NCBI RefSeq assembly: GCF_009708075.1
Contig: NZ_WMBT01000016.1
Coordinates: 1-34,415, forward strand
Direction: 5' to 3'
Length of the DNA stretch: 34,415 bases
DNA from: Paracoccus lichenicola
GTDB lineage: Bacteria > Pseudomonadota > Alphaproteobacteria > Rhodobacterales > Rhodobacteraceae
The position numbers and the translations under genes were made by a program. Positions 1 through 7,830 of this stretch are shown here, one piece after another. The notes under the pieces were generated by a model. The model had not been told where the DNA came from. It saw nothing but the letters and a program-made list of their open reading frames with translations, and did not search any database. Positions within the stretch are counted from its first letter, which is position 1. Each line of letters starts with the position of its first letter.

Positions 1-612
1 AGGGGCTTGCTCATGGCCCACCAACGTATGAGCAGCGGTTTTGTCAGGCGCTCTAAGTGGCGCGTGGCGGTGGCAGGTCGTGAGGTGGTCGTTCACCATC
101 CCCGTCGCCTGCATGAAGGCATAGGTGATCACCGGCCCGCAAAAGGCGAAGCCGCACGCTTTCAACGCCTTGGACATGGCCGTCGATTCGGGCGTGGCGG
201 TCGGAACCTGCGTCATGCCTGCAAAGCGGTTCTGGATCGGCTGGCCGCCCACGAAGGACCACAGCCAGGGCGCGAATCCCCCCTGCGATTCGATCTCCAG
301 GAACAGCCGCGCGCCCTTCACGGCCGATTCGATCTTGCCGCGATGGCGGATGATGCCGGGGTTTTGCAGGGCGCGGTCGATGCGCGCGCCGTCCCAGTGG
401 GCCACCCGTTCGGGATCGAAGCCGTCGAATTCTTCGCGGAACGCTTCGCGCTTGCGCAGGATGGTGATCCAGGACAGCCCGGCCTGGAACCCGTCCAGCA
501 CCAGCTTTTCCCACAACGCGCGCCCGTCGCGTTCGGGCACGCCCCATTCGGTGTCGTGATAGGCGACATACAGCGGGTCGGTCCCGCACCAGGGACAGCG
601 GTCGGTCATCAT
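1..612 (-). CDS. tag: DNA-3-methyladenine glycosylase I (3' end cut by window edge)
   Basis: Base-excision repair enzyme that removes 3-methyladenine from alkylated DNA. The reading frame is open from an ATG at 612 (a second in-frame ATG is at 609) to the window edge, with 204 codons visible. The N-terminus carries CPWCGTDPLYVAYHDTEWG, including the first Cys/His zinc ligands of the Tag family, followed by the family core GLSWITILRKREAFRE. Near codon 185 is DHLTTCHRH, which supplies the C-terminal His/Cys ligands. E. coli Tag is about 187 residues and this frame continues past 204, so a short C-terminal extension is present and its end is unseen. The gene is divergent from the EAL gene, with about 100 bp between them. 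The family call is secure; the true end is unknown. Confidence 0.93.
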   Translation of the reverse strand, partial: MMTDRCPWCGTDPLYVAYHDTEWGVPERDGRALWEKLVLDGFQAGLSWITILRKREAFREEFDGFDPERVAHWDGARIDRALQNPGIIRHRGKIESAVKGARLFLEIESQGGFAPWLWSFVGGQPIQNRFAGMTQVPTATPESTAMSKALKACGFAFCGPVITYAFMQATGMVNDHLTTCHRHAPLRAPDKTAAHTLVGHEQAP

Positions 613-711
613 GTGTTAACCCTTAATCCAGAAACCCCTGCGCGTTTACGGCAAATTAGGCGATCATGGCTATCACGAAACACGGAATGATTGCGTGACA
701 AGGGGCCAGAC

Positions 712-1530
712 GTGACCAACACGAACCCGCCTGGAAAAGGCTCTCCGCTGGAATTTGCGATGGACCAGCAAAGCCGGCTGACCCTGCCATCGGTCCGGCT
801 TGCGGTGGAAAAGGGAAACGGCGTGCTGGCCTTCCAGCCCGTCGTGCAGGCGCAACGGACCAACCGCCCGGCCTTTTACGAAGGGCTGATCCGCATCATC
901 GACGATTCGGGGCGCATGGTGCCCTTGCGCGACTTCATGCCGGTGGCGGAAACCACCGAACTGGGACGGCAGATCGACTGCCTGGCCCTGTCGCTGGGCC
1001 TGAAGGCCTTGTCCGAGGATCCGTCGCTGCGGCTGTCCATCAACATGTCGGCGCGCTCCATCGGCTATCCCGAATGGATGCATATCCTGCGCGAAGGTGT
1101 CGCCGCCGATCCGCAGGCCGCCGAACGGCTGATCCTGGAAATCACCGAAAGCTCGGCCATGGGCCTGCCGGACGAGGTGAAATCCTTCATGCGAGAGGTG
1201 CAGCGCCATGGGATCAGCCTGGCGCTGGACGATTTCGGGGCGGGCTATACCTCGTTCCGGTATCTGCGCGATTTCTGCTTCGACATGATCAAGATCGACG
1301 GGCAGTTCATCCGGGAAATCTCGACCCATCCCGACAACCAGGTGCTGTGTCAGGCGCTGATGTCCATCGCCCATCACTTCGACATGTTCACCGTGGCGGA
1401 GATGGTGGAAACCGCCGACGACGCCAGCTTCCTGATCGACAGCGGCATCGACTGCCTGCAGGGCTATTACTTCGGGGCGCCGACCATCGCGCCGCCCTGG
1501 AAATCCCCGCCTTCGGTCGCGCTGCGATAA
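712..1530 (+). CDS. Stand-alone EAL-domain cyclic-di-GMP phosphodiesterase
   Basis: Predicted 272-residue soluble protein that is essentially only an EAL domain, the fold that hydrolyses c-di-GMP to pGpG. The signature is EGL (FYEGLIRI) rather than EAL. The other metal and substrate residues appear intact: Asn in RLSINMSARS, Glu in LEITESS, the Asp pair in LALDDFGAGYTSF, Lys in MIKIDGQFI, Glu in AEMVET and Gln in LQGYYFG, so it should be active. There is no GGDEF, PAS, receiver or membrane segment, so any input must come through the short N-terminal tail or a partner. GTG at 712 is chosen because AAGGGG lies 6 bp upstream. TTG at 691 and ATG at 760 are in-frame alternatives. No linked cyclase is in the window. 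Confidence 0.9.
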   Translation: MTNTNPPGKGSPLEFAMDQQSRLTLPSVRLAVEKGNGVLAFQPVVQAQRTNRPAFYEGLIRIIDDSGRMVPLRDFMPVAETTELGRQIDCLALSLGLKALSEDPSLRLSINMSARSIGYPEWMHILREGVAADPQAAERLILEITESSAMGLPDEVKSFMREVQRHGISLALDDFGAGYTSFRYLRDFCFDMIKIDGQFIREISTHPDNQVLCQALMSIAHHFDMFTVAEMVETADDASFLIDSGIDCLQGYYFGAPTIAPPWKSPPSVALR

Positions 1531-1559
1531 GGAACGGCTGCCCCTTTCGGGGGATGTCC

Positions 1560-1588
1560 TTGACGTTGCGGCACGAACCCGCATCCTA
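1560..1588 (+). promoter_or_regulatory. Candidate sigma70-type promoter for phaA
   Basis: TTGACG at 1560-1565 matches a -35 box well. After about 17 bp a poor -10 (ATCCTA, 1583-1588) follows, about 45 bp before the phaA ATG at 1635. Only the -35 is convincing, and the assignment is an inference from position. Confidence 0.3.
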
Positions 1589-1634
1589 GCCCCGACTCGC
1601 CAGTGATCTGGCCTTGAGGGAAAGGGAGCCTGTC

Positions 1635-2807
1635 ATGACCAAAGCCGTTATCGTTTCCGCCGCCCGCACCGCGGTCGGCAGCTTCATGGGATCGTTCGCC
1701 AATATCCCGGCGCATGACCTGGGGGCTGCCGTGCTGAAAGAAGTCGTGGCCCGCGCCGGGATCGACCCCGCCGAGGTCGATGAGACCATCCTGGGCCAGG
1801 TGCTGACCGCGGGACAGGGCCAGAACCCCGGCCGCCAGGCGCATATCAGGGCGGGCCTGCCGCAGGAGTCGGCGGCCTGGCTGATCAACCAGGTCTGCGG
1901 GTCGGGGCTGCGCGCCGTGGCGCTGGCCGCGCAGCAGGTGACCCAAGGCGATGCCAAGGTCGTCCTGGCAGGCGGCCAGGAAAGCATGTCGATGTCGATG
2001 CACGCGACCTATCTGCGCGCGGGGCAGAAGATGGGCGACATGCAGTTCATCGACACGATGATCCGCGACGGGCTGTGGGACGCGTTCAACAATTACCACA
2101 TGGGCACTACGGCCGAAAACGTCGCGCACAAATGGCAGATCAGCCGCGACCAGCAGGACGAATTCGCCCTCGGCTCGCAGAACAAGGCCGAGGCCGCGCA
2201 GAAGGCGGGCCGCTTCGACGATGAAATCGTCGCCTTTACCGTCAAGACCCGCAAGGGCGACACGGTGGTGGACAAGGATGAATACATCCGCACGGGCGCG
2301 ACCATCGAGGCCATGCAGAAGCTGCGCCCCGCCTTTTCCAAGGACGGCTCGGTCACTGCGGGCAACGCGTCGGGCCTGAACGACGGCGCGGCGGCGGTCA
2401 TGGTGATGACCGAGGACGAGGCGAACCGCCGAGGCCTGACGCCCTTGGCGCGCATCGCATCCTATGCGACGGCGGGGCTGGACCCGGCGATCATGGGCAC
2501 CGGCCCGATCCCGGCCAGCCGCAAGGCGCTGGAAAAGGCCGGCTGGTCCGTGGGGGATCTGGATCTGGTCGAGGCGAACGAGGCCTTTGCCGCCCAGGCC
2601 TGCGCGGTCAACAAGGACATGGGTTGGGATCCCGCCATCGTGAACGTGAACGGCGGCGCCATCGCCATCGGCCATCCCATCGGCGCATCCGGCGCGCGCG
2701 TCCTGAACACCCTTCTGTTCGAGATGAAGCGCCGCGACGCCCGCAAGGGCCTGGCCACGCTGTGCATCGGCGGCGGCATGGGCGTGGCCATGTGCATCGA
2801 ACGATAG
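1635..2807 (+). CDS. phaA: Acetyl-CoA C-acetyltransferase (beta-ketothiolase)
   Basis: Biosynthetic thiolase of 390 residues that condenses two acetyl-CoA into acetoacetyl-CoA. All thiolase landmarks are present: nucleophilic Cys88 in [13 protein letters not shown], His347 in [10 protein letters not shown] and the second catalytic Cys377 in [12 protein letters not shown]. These positions and the length are almost the same as in Zoogloea PhaA. The start ATG at 1635 follows AAAGGGAG. The next gene is acetoacetyl-CoA reductase on the same strand, so the pair makes 3-hydroxybutyryl-CoA for polyhydroxybutyrate and, in Rhodobacteraceae, for the ethylmalonyl-CoA pathway. No synthase (phaC) is in the window, which is common because it often sits elsewhere. 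A degradative atoB-like role cannot be excluded from sequence alone, but the phaB neighbour favours synthesis. Confidence 0.96.
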   Translation: MTKAVIVSAARTAVGSFMGSFANIPAHDLGAAVLKEVVARAGIDPAEVDETILGQVLTAGQGQNPGRQAHIRAGLPQESAAWLINQVCGSGLRAVALAAQQVTQGDAKVVLAGGQESMSMSMHATYLRAGQKMGDMQFIDTMIRDGLWDAFNNYHMGTTAENVAHKWQISRDQQDEFALGSQNKAEAAQKAGRFDDEIVAFTVKTRKGDTVVDKDEYIRTGATIEAMQKLRPAFSKDGSVTAGNASGLNDGAAAVMVMTEDEANRRGLTPLARIASYATAGLDPAIMGTGPIPASRKALEKAGWSVGDLDLVEANEAFAAQACAVNKDMGWDPAIVNVNGGAIAIGHPIGASGARVLNTLLFEMKRRDARKGLATLCIGGGMGVAMCIER

Positions 2808-2813
2808 GCGATT

Positions 2814-2838
2814 TGGCGCGCAATGATATTGCGCGCCA
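2814..2838 (+). promoter_or_regulatory. Intercistronic hairpin between phaA and phaB
   Basis: A perfect 11-bp inverted repeat, TGGCGCGCAAT (2814-2824) and ATTGCGCGCCA (2828-2838), with a 3-base spacer, starts 7 bp after the phaA stop and ends 52 bp before the phaB start. A moderately T-rich stretch follows but no clean T-run. It could be a leaky terminator or an mRNA-stabilising stem that sets the phaA:phaB ratio. A DNA operator is also possible. Confidence 0.6.
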
Positions 2839-2890
2839 TCTGCTTGTCTTGTAGCAATATTTCAGGACCGATTTTTAAGGGGGAGGATCA

Positions 2891-3616
2891 ATGTCCAGGG
2901 TTGCACTTGTCACCGGGGGGTCGCGCGGCATCGGCGCGGCGATTTCAAAGGCGCTTCAGGATGCGGGCTATACCGTCGCCGCCACCTATGCGGGCAACGA
3001 CGAGGCCGCGCAGGCCTTTACCGGGGAAACCGGGATCAAGACCTATAAATGGTCGGTCGCCGATTACGACGCCTGCGCGGCCGGTATCCGGCAGATCGAG
3101 GAGGAGCTTGGCCCGATCGCCGTGCTGGTCAACAACGCGGGCATCACGCGCGACGCGATGTTCCACAAGATGACGCCGCAGCAGTGGAAAGAGGTGATCG
3201 ACACCAACCTGACCGGCGTCTTCAACATGACCCATCCGGTCTGGTCGGGGATGCGCGACCGCAAGTTCGGGCGGATCATCAACATCAGCTCGATCAACGG
3301 GCAAAAGGGTCAGGCGGGGCAAGCGAATTACTCGGCGGCCAAGGCGGGCGACCTGGGCTTCACCAAGGCGCTGGCGCAGGAAGGCGCGCGGGCGGGCATC
3401 ACCGTCAACGCGATCTGCCCCGGCTATATCGCGACCGAGATGGTCAAGGCCATCGACGAAAAGGTGCTGGCCGAAAGGATCATCCCGCAGATCCCGGTGG
3501 GCCGCCTGGGCGAGCCTGAGGAGATCGCGCGCACGGTGGTGTTCCTGGCCTCGGACCAGGCGGGCTTCATCACCGGATCGACCATCACCGCGAACGGCGG
3601 GCAGTATTTCGCCTGA
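2891..3616 (+). CDS. phaB: Acetoacetyl-CoA reductase (NADPH, short-chain dehydrogenase)
   Basis: Reduces acetoacetyl-CoA to (R)-3-hydroxybutyryl-CoA. The 241-residue protein is a classical SDR: cofactor loop TGGSRGIGAAI at residues 8-18, NNAG at 81-84, and catalytic Ser134, Tyr147 and Lys151 in NISSINGQKGQ and ANYSAAKAG. The SINGQKGQ stretch and the C-terminal GSTITANGGQYF are hallmarks of PhaB rather than of FabG. The ATG at 2891 has a strong AAGGGGGAGG ribosome site. It is cotranscribed or semi-coupled with phaA across an 83-bp gap holding a hairpin. The gene is followed by a terminator-like stem and then by a convergent small gene. Confidence 0.95.
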   Translation: MSRVALVTGGSRGIGAAISKALQDAGYTVAATYAGNDEAAQAFTGETGIKTYKWSVADYDACAAGIRQIEEELGPIAVLVNNAGITRDAMFHKMTPQQWKEVIDTNLTGVFNMTHPVWSGMRDRKFGRIINISSINGQKGQAGQANYSAAKAGDLGFTKALAQEGARAGITVNAICPGYIATEMVKAIDEKVLAERIIPQIPVGRLGEPEEIARTVVFLASDQAGFITGSTITANGGQYFA

Positions 3617-3637
3617 GGCGATGCGGCAAAAGACCAC

Positions 3638-3660
3638 GGCCCGCGCAGATCGCGCGGGCC
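3638..3660 (+). terminator. Terminator-like hairpin after phaB
   Basis: A perfect 9-bp stem GGCCCGCGC / GCGCGGGCC (3638-3646 and 3652-3660) with loop AGATC begins about 20 bp after the phaB stop. No T-run follows, so termination may depend on stem strength or Rho. It sits between convergent genes and could serve both strands. Confidence 0.55.
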
Positions 3661-3687
3661 GCCTTGAAAGGGTCACCGTTCAACAGG

Positions 3688-3852
3688 TCAGTGTGACAGT
3701 CGGGAAATCTCTTCCTTGATCCGAAGTTTTTCGCGCTTCATGGCCTTGATCTGCATGTCGCTGGATCCAGGGCTTCTTTGTTCTTTTTCAACGGCATCGG
3801 AAAGCACCTGGTGTTTCTTGCGCAGTTCCTCGACATGGGAAGCAACCGACAT
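3688..3852 (-). CDS. YdcH/DUF465 family small coiled-coil protein
   Basis: A 54-residue highly charged peptide, MSVASHVEELRKKHQVLSDA at the start and IKAMKREKLRIKEEISRL near the end. The K-R-E-K-L-x-I-K-E-E-I pattern is that of the YdcH/DUF465 family found throughout Alphaproteobacteria, with no established function. It should be a single helical hairpin or coiled coil, cytoplasmic. The ATG at 3852 is preceded by AGGAG. It is transcribed toward phaB and is single, with the methyltransferase gene ending 60 bp upstream of its start on the same strand. Confidence 0.85.
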   Translation of the reverse strand: MSVASHVEELRKKHQVLSDAVEKEQRSPGSSDMQIKAMKREKLRIKEEISRLSH

Positions 3853-3912
3853 CGCGTTCTCCTGTATAGGTTGAATCGAACAGAAGGATTGCAGCACAGG
3901 CTTTCGATTCTG

Positions 3913-4671
3913 TCACGAGACTTTTGCAAACAAGGGCACCAGTGGCGAACCGTTGCGCAGAACCGCCGCCGCGGCCTCGGTCAGGTCTTCCCGGTCGCCC
4001 GCATGGGCCGGTTCGCGATGCATGACAAAGGTCGCCAGCAGCCGCAGCGGCCCTCGCGCGCCCTTGGTCGCCTGCACGATCACCCGCCCGGCGTCGCGCC
4101 CCGCGCGCCCCGCGACGGGCAGGATCGCAACCGATCCGGCGCGCGCGCCCAAGGCGGCCAGGATAACGTCCAGCCGGTCGGCCCGCTGGATCAGCGTCAC
4201 CACCCCTCCGGGCCGCAACCGGCGCAGGCCCGCGTCGATCCAGGCGGCCAGCGGCGTGTCCTCGCGGCGCGCCATGGCCCGGCCCCCGTCCGGCGCCGCC
4301 GTCCCGCCCAGGAAATACGGGGGATTGGCGATGACATGGTCGAAGACCTGCGCCCGCAACTCGGCCGGCGGGCGGGCCACGTCGCCGGTCAGCACCTCCA
4401 TGGCGATGCCGTTCGCCGCGGCATTCCGCCGCGCCAGGTCGGCATAATCCGCCTGCCACTCCAACCCCGCCAGCCGCAGCCCCGGCACCCGCCAGCCCAG
4501 GCACAGGCTGGCGACCCCGGCCCCGCATCCCAGTTCCAGCACCGCCTGGCCCGCGACCGTCGGACAGGCCGCCGCCAGCATCACCGCGTCGGCCCCTGAC
4601 CGGAAACCGCGTCGGGGCTGCGCCACCCGCAGCCGCCCGTTCAGGAAGCCGTCGCAGGAAAGGTCACTCAT
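3913..4671 (-). CDS. TrmN6/YfiC-like N6-adenine methyltransferase
   Basis: SAM-dependent methyltransferase of about 252 residues. The N-terminal region RRGFRSGADAVMLAAACP is typical of the YfiC/TrmN6 group, which methylates A37 of tRNA1(Val). It is followed by the SAM motif VLELGCGAGVASLCL and the catalytic NPPYF motif of N6-adenine (and N5-glutamine) methyltransferases. The start ATG at 4671 overlaps the stop of the upstream DUF2007 gene by 8 bp, suggesting translational coupling; an ATG at 4683 would give 4 more residues. The pair is divergent from the polyprenyl synthase gene. A substrate other than tRNA1(Val), such as rRNA or the release-factor Gln targeted by NPPY enzymes, cannot be excluded. 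Confidence 0.85.
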   Translation of the reverse strand: MSDLSCDGFLNGRLRVAQPRRGFRSGADAVMLAAACPTVAGQAVLELGCGAGVASLCLGWRVPGLRLAGLEWQADYADLARRNAAANGIAMEVLTGDVARPPAELRAQVFDHVIANPPYFLGGTAAPDGGRAMARREDTPLAAWIDAGLRRLRPGGVVTLIQRADRLDVILAALGARAGSVAILPVAGRAGRDAGRVIVQATKGARGPLRLLATFVMHREPAHAGDREDLTEAAAAVLRNGSPLVPLFAKVS

Positions 4672-4873
4672 CCAGGCCGGCATCGCGCAGGATGGCGCGG
4701 GCCATGAATTCGTCGCGGTCCGCCACCATCAGCCGCTGCGGCAGGATGCCCAGCGATCCTTCCAGCACGCTCATGTGCTGGTCCATGGGGAATGCGGGGA
4801 TGCCCTCGTCCTCTAGCAGGGTCAGGGCGCGGGACATGCGGACGGGATCGTTGCTGCGGAAAAGCTCTTTCAT
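4664..4873 (-). CDS. DUF2007-domain protein
   Basis: A 69-residue protein beginning MKELFRSNDPVRMSRALTLL. The pattern (short N-terminal strand, RSNDPVRMSRALTLLEDEGI helix, then a GSLGILPQRLMVADRDE segment) is that of DUF2007, a small ferredoxin-like fold proposed to bind partners such as signal-transducing proteins; its role is unknown. It begins 75 bp from the divergent polyprenyl synthase and overlaps the methyltransferase start by 8 bp, so the two are almost certainly one transcript. Confidence 0.87.
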   Translation of the reverse strand: MKELFRSNDPVRMSRALTLLEDEGIPAFPMDQHMSVLEGSLGILPQRLMVADRDEFMARAILRDAGLDE

Positions 4874-4948
4874 GGGCGAAACGCTAGGCGGCGGTTGCGC
4901 AAAAGTCGAGGGCGTGGCAAGGGACGGGCGCGTCAAGGGGGCAAGGCC

Positions 4949-5950
4949 ATGGGTGTGCAGGAAAACGTCCACAAACCGCTGGACCGGCTGGCAGAGGCGC
5001 TGAGCGCCGAGATGGAGGCGGTGAACGCCCTGATCCGCGACCGGATGTCCAGCGAACACGCCCCCCGCATCCCCGAGGTGACGGCCCATCTGATCGAGGC
5101 GGGCGGCAAGCGGCTGCGGCCCATGCTGACGCTGGCCGCCGCGCGGATCATAGGATACGGCGGCCCCTATCACATCCACCTGGCCGCCACGGTCGAATTC
5201 ATCCACACCGCGACCCTGCTGCATGACGACGTGGTCGATGAAAGCCGCCAGCGGCGCGGGCGGCCCACGGCGAACCTGCTGTGGGACAACAAGTCCAGCG
5301 TGCTGGTGGGCGACTACCTGTTCGCGCGCAGCTTCCAGCTGATGGTGGAACCCGGCAACCTGCGCACGCTGGAGATCCTGTCGAACGCCGCCGCCACCAT
5401 CGCCGAGGGCGAGGTGCTGCAACTGACCGCTGCCCAGGATTTGCGCACGGACGAAGGGGTCTATCTCAAGGTCGTGCGCGGCAAGACCGCCGCGCTGTTT
5501 TCCGCCGCGACCGAGGTGGGCGGCGTCATCGCGGGGGCAAGCCCCGATCAGGTTCGGGCGCTGTTCGATTACGGCGACGCCCTGGGGATCAGCTTCCAGA
5601 TCGTCGATGACCTGCTGGATTACGGCGGGGCCACGGAAACCATCGGCAAGAACGTGGGCGACGATTTCCGCGAACGCAAGCTGACCCTGCCGGTCATCAA
5701 GGCGGTCGCGAAAGCCAGCCCCGAGGAACGCGCCTTCTGGTCGCGCGTCATTGAATCGGGCGACCAGCGCGACGGCGACCTGGACCACGCCCTGTCCCTG
5801 CTGGCCCGCCACGGCGCGATGGAGGCCGCGCGCGCCGACGCCCTGCGCTGGTCCGCCACGGCCAAGGCGGCGCTGACCAGGCTGCCCCCCCATCCGATCC
5901 GGGACATGCTGGCGGACATGGCCGATTTCGTGGTCCGCCGGGTCGCCTGA
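4949..5950 (+). CDS. ispB: Long-chain polyprenyl diphosphate synthase (probably decaprenyl)
   Basis: Trans-prenyl elongating enzyme of 333 residues that makes the isoprenoid tail of ubiquinone. Both aspartate-rich metal-binding motifs are present: the first as LLHDDVVDESRQRRG and the second as QIVDDLLDYGG. The GGKRLRP element that contacts isopentenyl diphosphate is also present. The expected product in Rhodobacteraceae is decaprenyl diphosphate for ubiquinone-10; chain length cannot be read directly from sequence. The start ATG at 4949 (MGVQENVHKP) follows CAAGGGGGCAAGG. It shares a short divergent promoter region with the DUF2007 gene. Within the window ispE works upstream in the same isoprenoid supply. 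Confidence 0.93.
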   Translation: MGVQENVHKPLDRLAEALSAEMEAVNALIRDRMSSEHAPRIPEVTAHLIEAGGKRLRPMLTLAAARIIGYGGPYHIHLAATVEFIHTATLLHDDVVDESRQRRGRPTANLLWDNKSSVLVGDYLFARSFQLMVEPGNLRTLEILSNAAATIAEGEVLQLTAAQDLRTDEGVYLKVVRGKTAALFSAATEVGGVIAGASPDQVRALFDYGDALGISFQIVDDLLDYGGATETIGKNVGDDFRERKLTLPVIKAVAKASPEERAFWSRVIESGDQRDGDLDHALSLLARHGAMEAARADALRWSATAKAALTRLPPHPIRDMLADMADFVVRRVA

Positions 5951-6262
5951 GGCGCTGTCCCGCTGGGGCAGGCCCCGGCAAAGACCGTGAACCATGCAGA
6001 CCTGCCGCAACAGGCCGCCCCGGGCTTGGCCCTGGCCTTTGCTCGCCAATTCAGGGCTTTCGCTGAAAGCGATGCACGGCAGGCGGGTGCCCCTCAGACA
6101 TGGGTTGCCTGTATTTCATGCGGCAGCCGTTCATGAAGCCTGGAAATCGGGCAATCCGCGTCTGGCCCTTTCCTCAGCCTGCCTGAAGCCTGTGCAAGAC
6201 CGCCAAAGCCCCCCATCAGAAGGCATCGGCGGCGCGACCGGTGCCGCGTTGAAGGGGAATCG
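5951..6262. other. Gene-free region upstream of amtB
   Basis: This 312-bp stretch has no convincing gene and is too short for a glnK (about 340 bp). It holds a 6-bp hairpin GCTTTC-GCT-GAAAGC (6056-6070), a loose TGCAC-N9-GTGCC dyad (6073-6091) that only partly resembles an NtrC site, and two copies of TGAAGCCTG (6134-6142 and 6184-6192) 50 bp apart. None is strong enough to assign. No clear -24/-12 sigma54 promoter was found. Confidence 0.4.
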
Positions 6263-7669
6263 ATGATGAAAAGGGCTGCTCCCTTTGTTGCAATGGCCGC
6301 GATGCTGCTCGCGGTGCCCAGTTTCGCGCAGGACGCCGTTGTCGCGGTCGAGGCTGCCGCTCCGGTCCCGGACAAGGGCGACACGACCTGGATGCTGATC
6401 TCGGCCATCCTGGTGATGATGATGACCCTGCCGGGCCTGGCGCTGTTCTATGGGGGCCTCGTGCGGGCCAAGAACATGCTGTCGGTGCTGATGCAGGTGC
6501 TGTCCGTGTTCAGCCTGATGGTGATCCTGTGGGTGGCCTTCGGATATTCGCTGGCCTTCACCGGCGCGGGCACGGCCGAGGACGTGACCTTCTTCACCCC
6601 CTATGTCGGCGGGTTGTCCAAGATGTTCCTGGGGGGCGTCACCACCGCGTCCAACATCGAGGGCTTCAGCGCGGGCGTGGTGATCCCCGAACTGTCCTTC
6701 GTGATCTTCCAGATGGCCTTCGCCTGCATCGCCTCGGCCCTGATCGTGGGCGCCACGGCGGAACGGCTGAAGTTCAGCGCGATCCTGCTGTTCGTGGTGA
6801 TCTGGTTCTTCTTTTCCTATATCCCGATGGCCCACATGGTCTGGTGGTGGGGCGGGCCGTCCGCCTATGACGCGCCTTCGGGGCTGCTGTTCAGCCATGG
6901 CGCGCTGGACTTCGCGGGCGGCACCGTGATCCACATCAACGCGGGCGTGGCCGGCCTGGTCGCCGCGATGGTCGCGGGTCCCCGCCTGGGCTACAAGAAG
7001 GAACTGCTGGCCCCGCACAACCTGTCCTTCACCCTGGTGGGCGGCTGCCTGCTGTGGATCGGCTGGTTCGGCTTCAACGCCGGGTCGAACCTGGAAGCCA
7101 ACGGGTTGACCGCCCTGGCCATGATCAACACCGCCGTCGCCACCGCCGCGGGCGTGCTGGCCTGGTCCTTCGGCGAATGGGCCTTCCGCGGCCATCCCAG
7201 CCTGCTGGGCGGCATCTCGGGCGCCATCGCGGGCCTGGTGGGCATCACCCCGGCGGCGGGCTTCGTGGGTCCCATGGGCGCCATCGCCATCGGCCTGGTC
7301 GCGGGCCTGCTGTGCATGTGGTTCGTGATCAGCATCAAGCCGCGCATGGGCATCGACGACAGCCTGGACGTGTTCGGCATCCACGGCATCGGCGGCATCG
7401 TCGGCGCGATCCTGACGGGCGTCTTTGCCGCGCCGTCCCTGGGCGGAACGGGCGTGTTCGATTACGGCGCGAATGCGGTGGCTGAATTCTCGATGGGCGG
7501 GCAGGTTTACAATCAGGCACTCGGCGTGGTGATCGCGATCCTCTGGTCGGGCGTGGTGTCCTTTGTGGCCGTCCACATCGTCAAGGCGCTGATCGGGCTG
7601 CGCGTGGCCGACACCGAAGAACGCCAGGGCCTGGACATCACCACCCACGGCGAAAACGCCTACAACTGA
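6263..7669 (+). CDS. amtB: AmtB-type ammonium transporter
   Basis: Inner-membrane trimeric ammonium channel of 468 residues. It has a cleavable-looking signal peptide (MMKRAAPFVAMAAMLLAVPS, then FAQDA), as in E. coli AmtB, and about eleven membrane helices. The pore's twin histidines are His191 in YIPMAHMVWWWGG and His374 in DVFGIHGIGGIVG. The short C-terminal tail (LRVADTEERQGLDITTHGE) is of the kind that binds GlnK. AAGGGG precedes ATG 6263; ATG 6266 is an alternative. In most proteobacteria glnK lies directly upstream, but here the neighbours are the polyprenyl synthase gene and a PBP gene, so this is either an orphan amt paralogue or its PII partner is encoded elsewhere. A strong terminator follows. 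Confidence 0.96.
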   Translation: MMKRAAPFVAMAAMLLAVPSFAQDAVVAVEAAAPVPDKGDTTWMLISAILVMMMTLPGLALFYGGLVRAKNMLSVLMQVLSVFSLMVILWVAFGYSLAFTGAGTAEDVTFFTPYVGGLSKMFLGGVTTASNIEGFSAGVVIPELSFVIFQMAFACIASALIVGATAERLKFSAILLFVVIWFFFSYIPMAHMVWWWGGPSAYDAPSGLLFSHGALDFAGGTVIHINAGVAGLVAAMVAGPRLGYKKELLAPHNLSFTLVGGCLLWIGWFGFNAGSNLEANGLTALAMINTAVATAAGVLAWSFGEWAFRGHPSLLGGISGAIAGLVGITPAAGFVGPMGAIAIGLVAGLLCMWFVISIKPRMGIDDSLDVFGIHGIGGIVGAILTGVFAAPSLGGTGVFDYGANAVAEFSMGGQVYNQALGVVIAILWSGVVSFVAVHIVKALIGLRVADTEERQGLDITTHGENAYN

Positions 7670-7687
7670 GGCGCCCTGCAACCCCGC

Positions 7688-7716
7688 AAAGGCCCGGCAT
7701 CGCTGCCGGGCCTTTT
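7688..7716 (+). terminator. Intrinsic terminator of amtB
   Basis: A perfect 12-bp stem AAAGGCCCGGCA / TGCCGGGCCTTT (7688-7699 and 7704-7715) with loop TCGC runs into TTTT, 18 bp after the amtB stop. This is the cleanest intrinsic terminator in the window and isolates amtB from the PBP gene. Confidence 0.92.
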
Positions 7717-7830
7717 CCATGCGCAAATCACGGGTTGGTCAGGGTAATTCCCCCCGGGCGATTCTTGCTGTAGGGTGGCGCGCAATTCGGCCGGATAACG
7801 GCCTTGGGCAGTCACGCAGGCATCCGACGC

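Noticed and set aside
5951..6262. A sigma54 -24/-12 promoter before amtB
   Set aside because: GG-N10-GC candidates such as that near 6163-6178 have the wrong spacing, so none is supported.
5994..6266. A possible 90-codon gene between the polyprenyl synthase and amtB
   Set aside because: No ribosome site, unlikely composition, and its stop overlaps the amtB start codons; more likely leader DNA.
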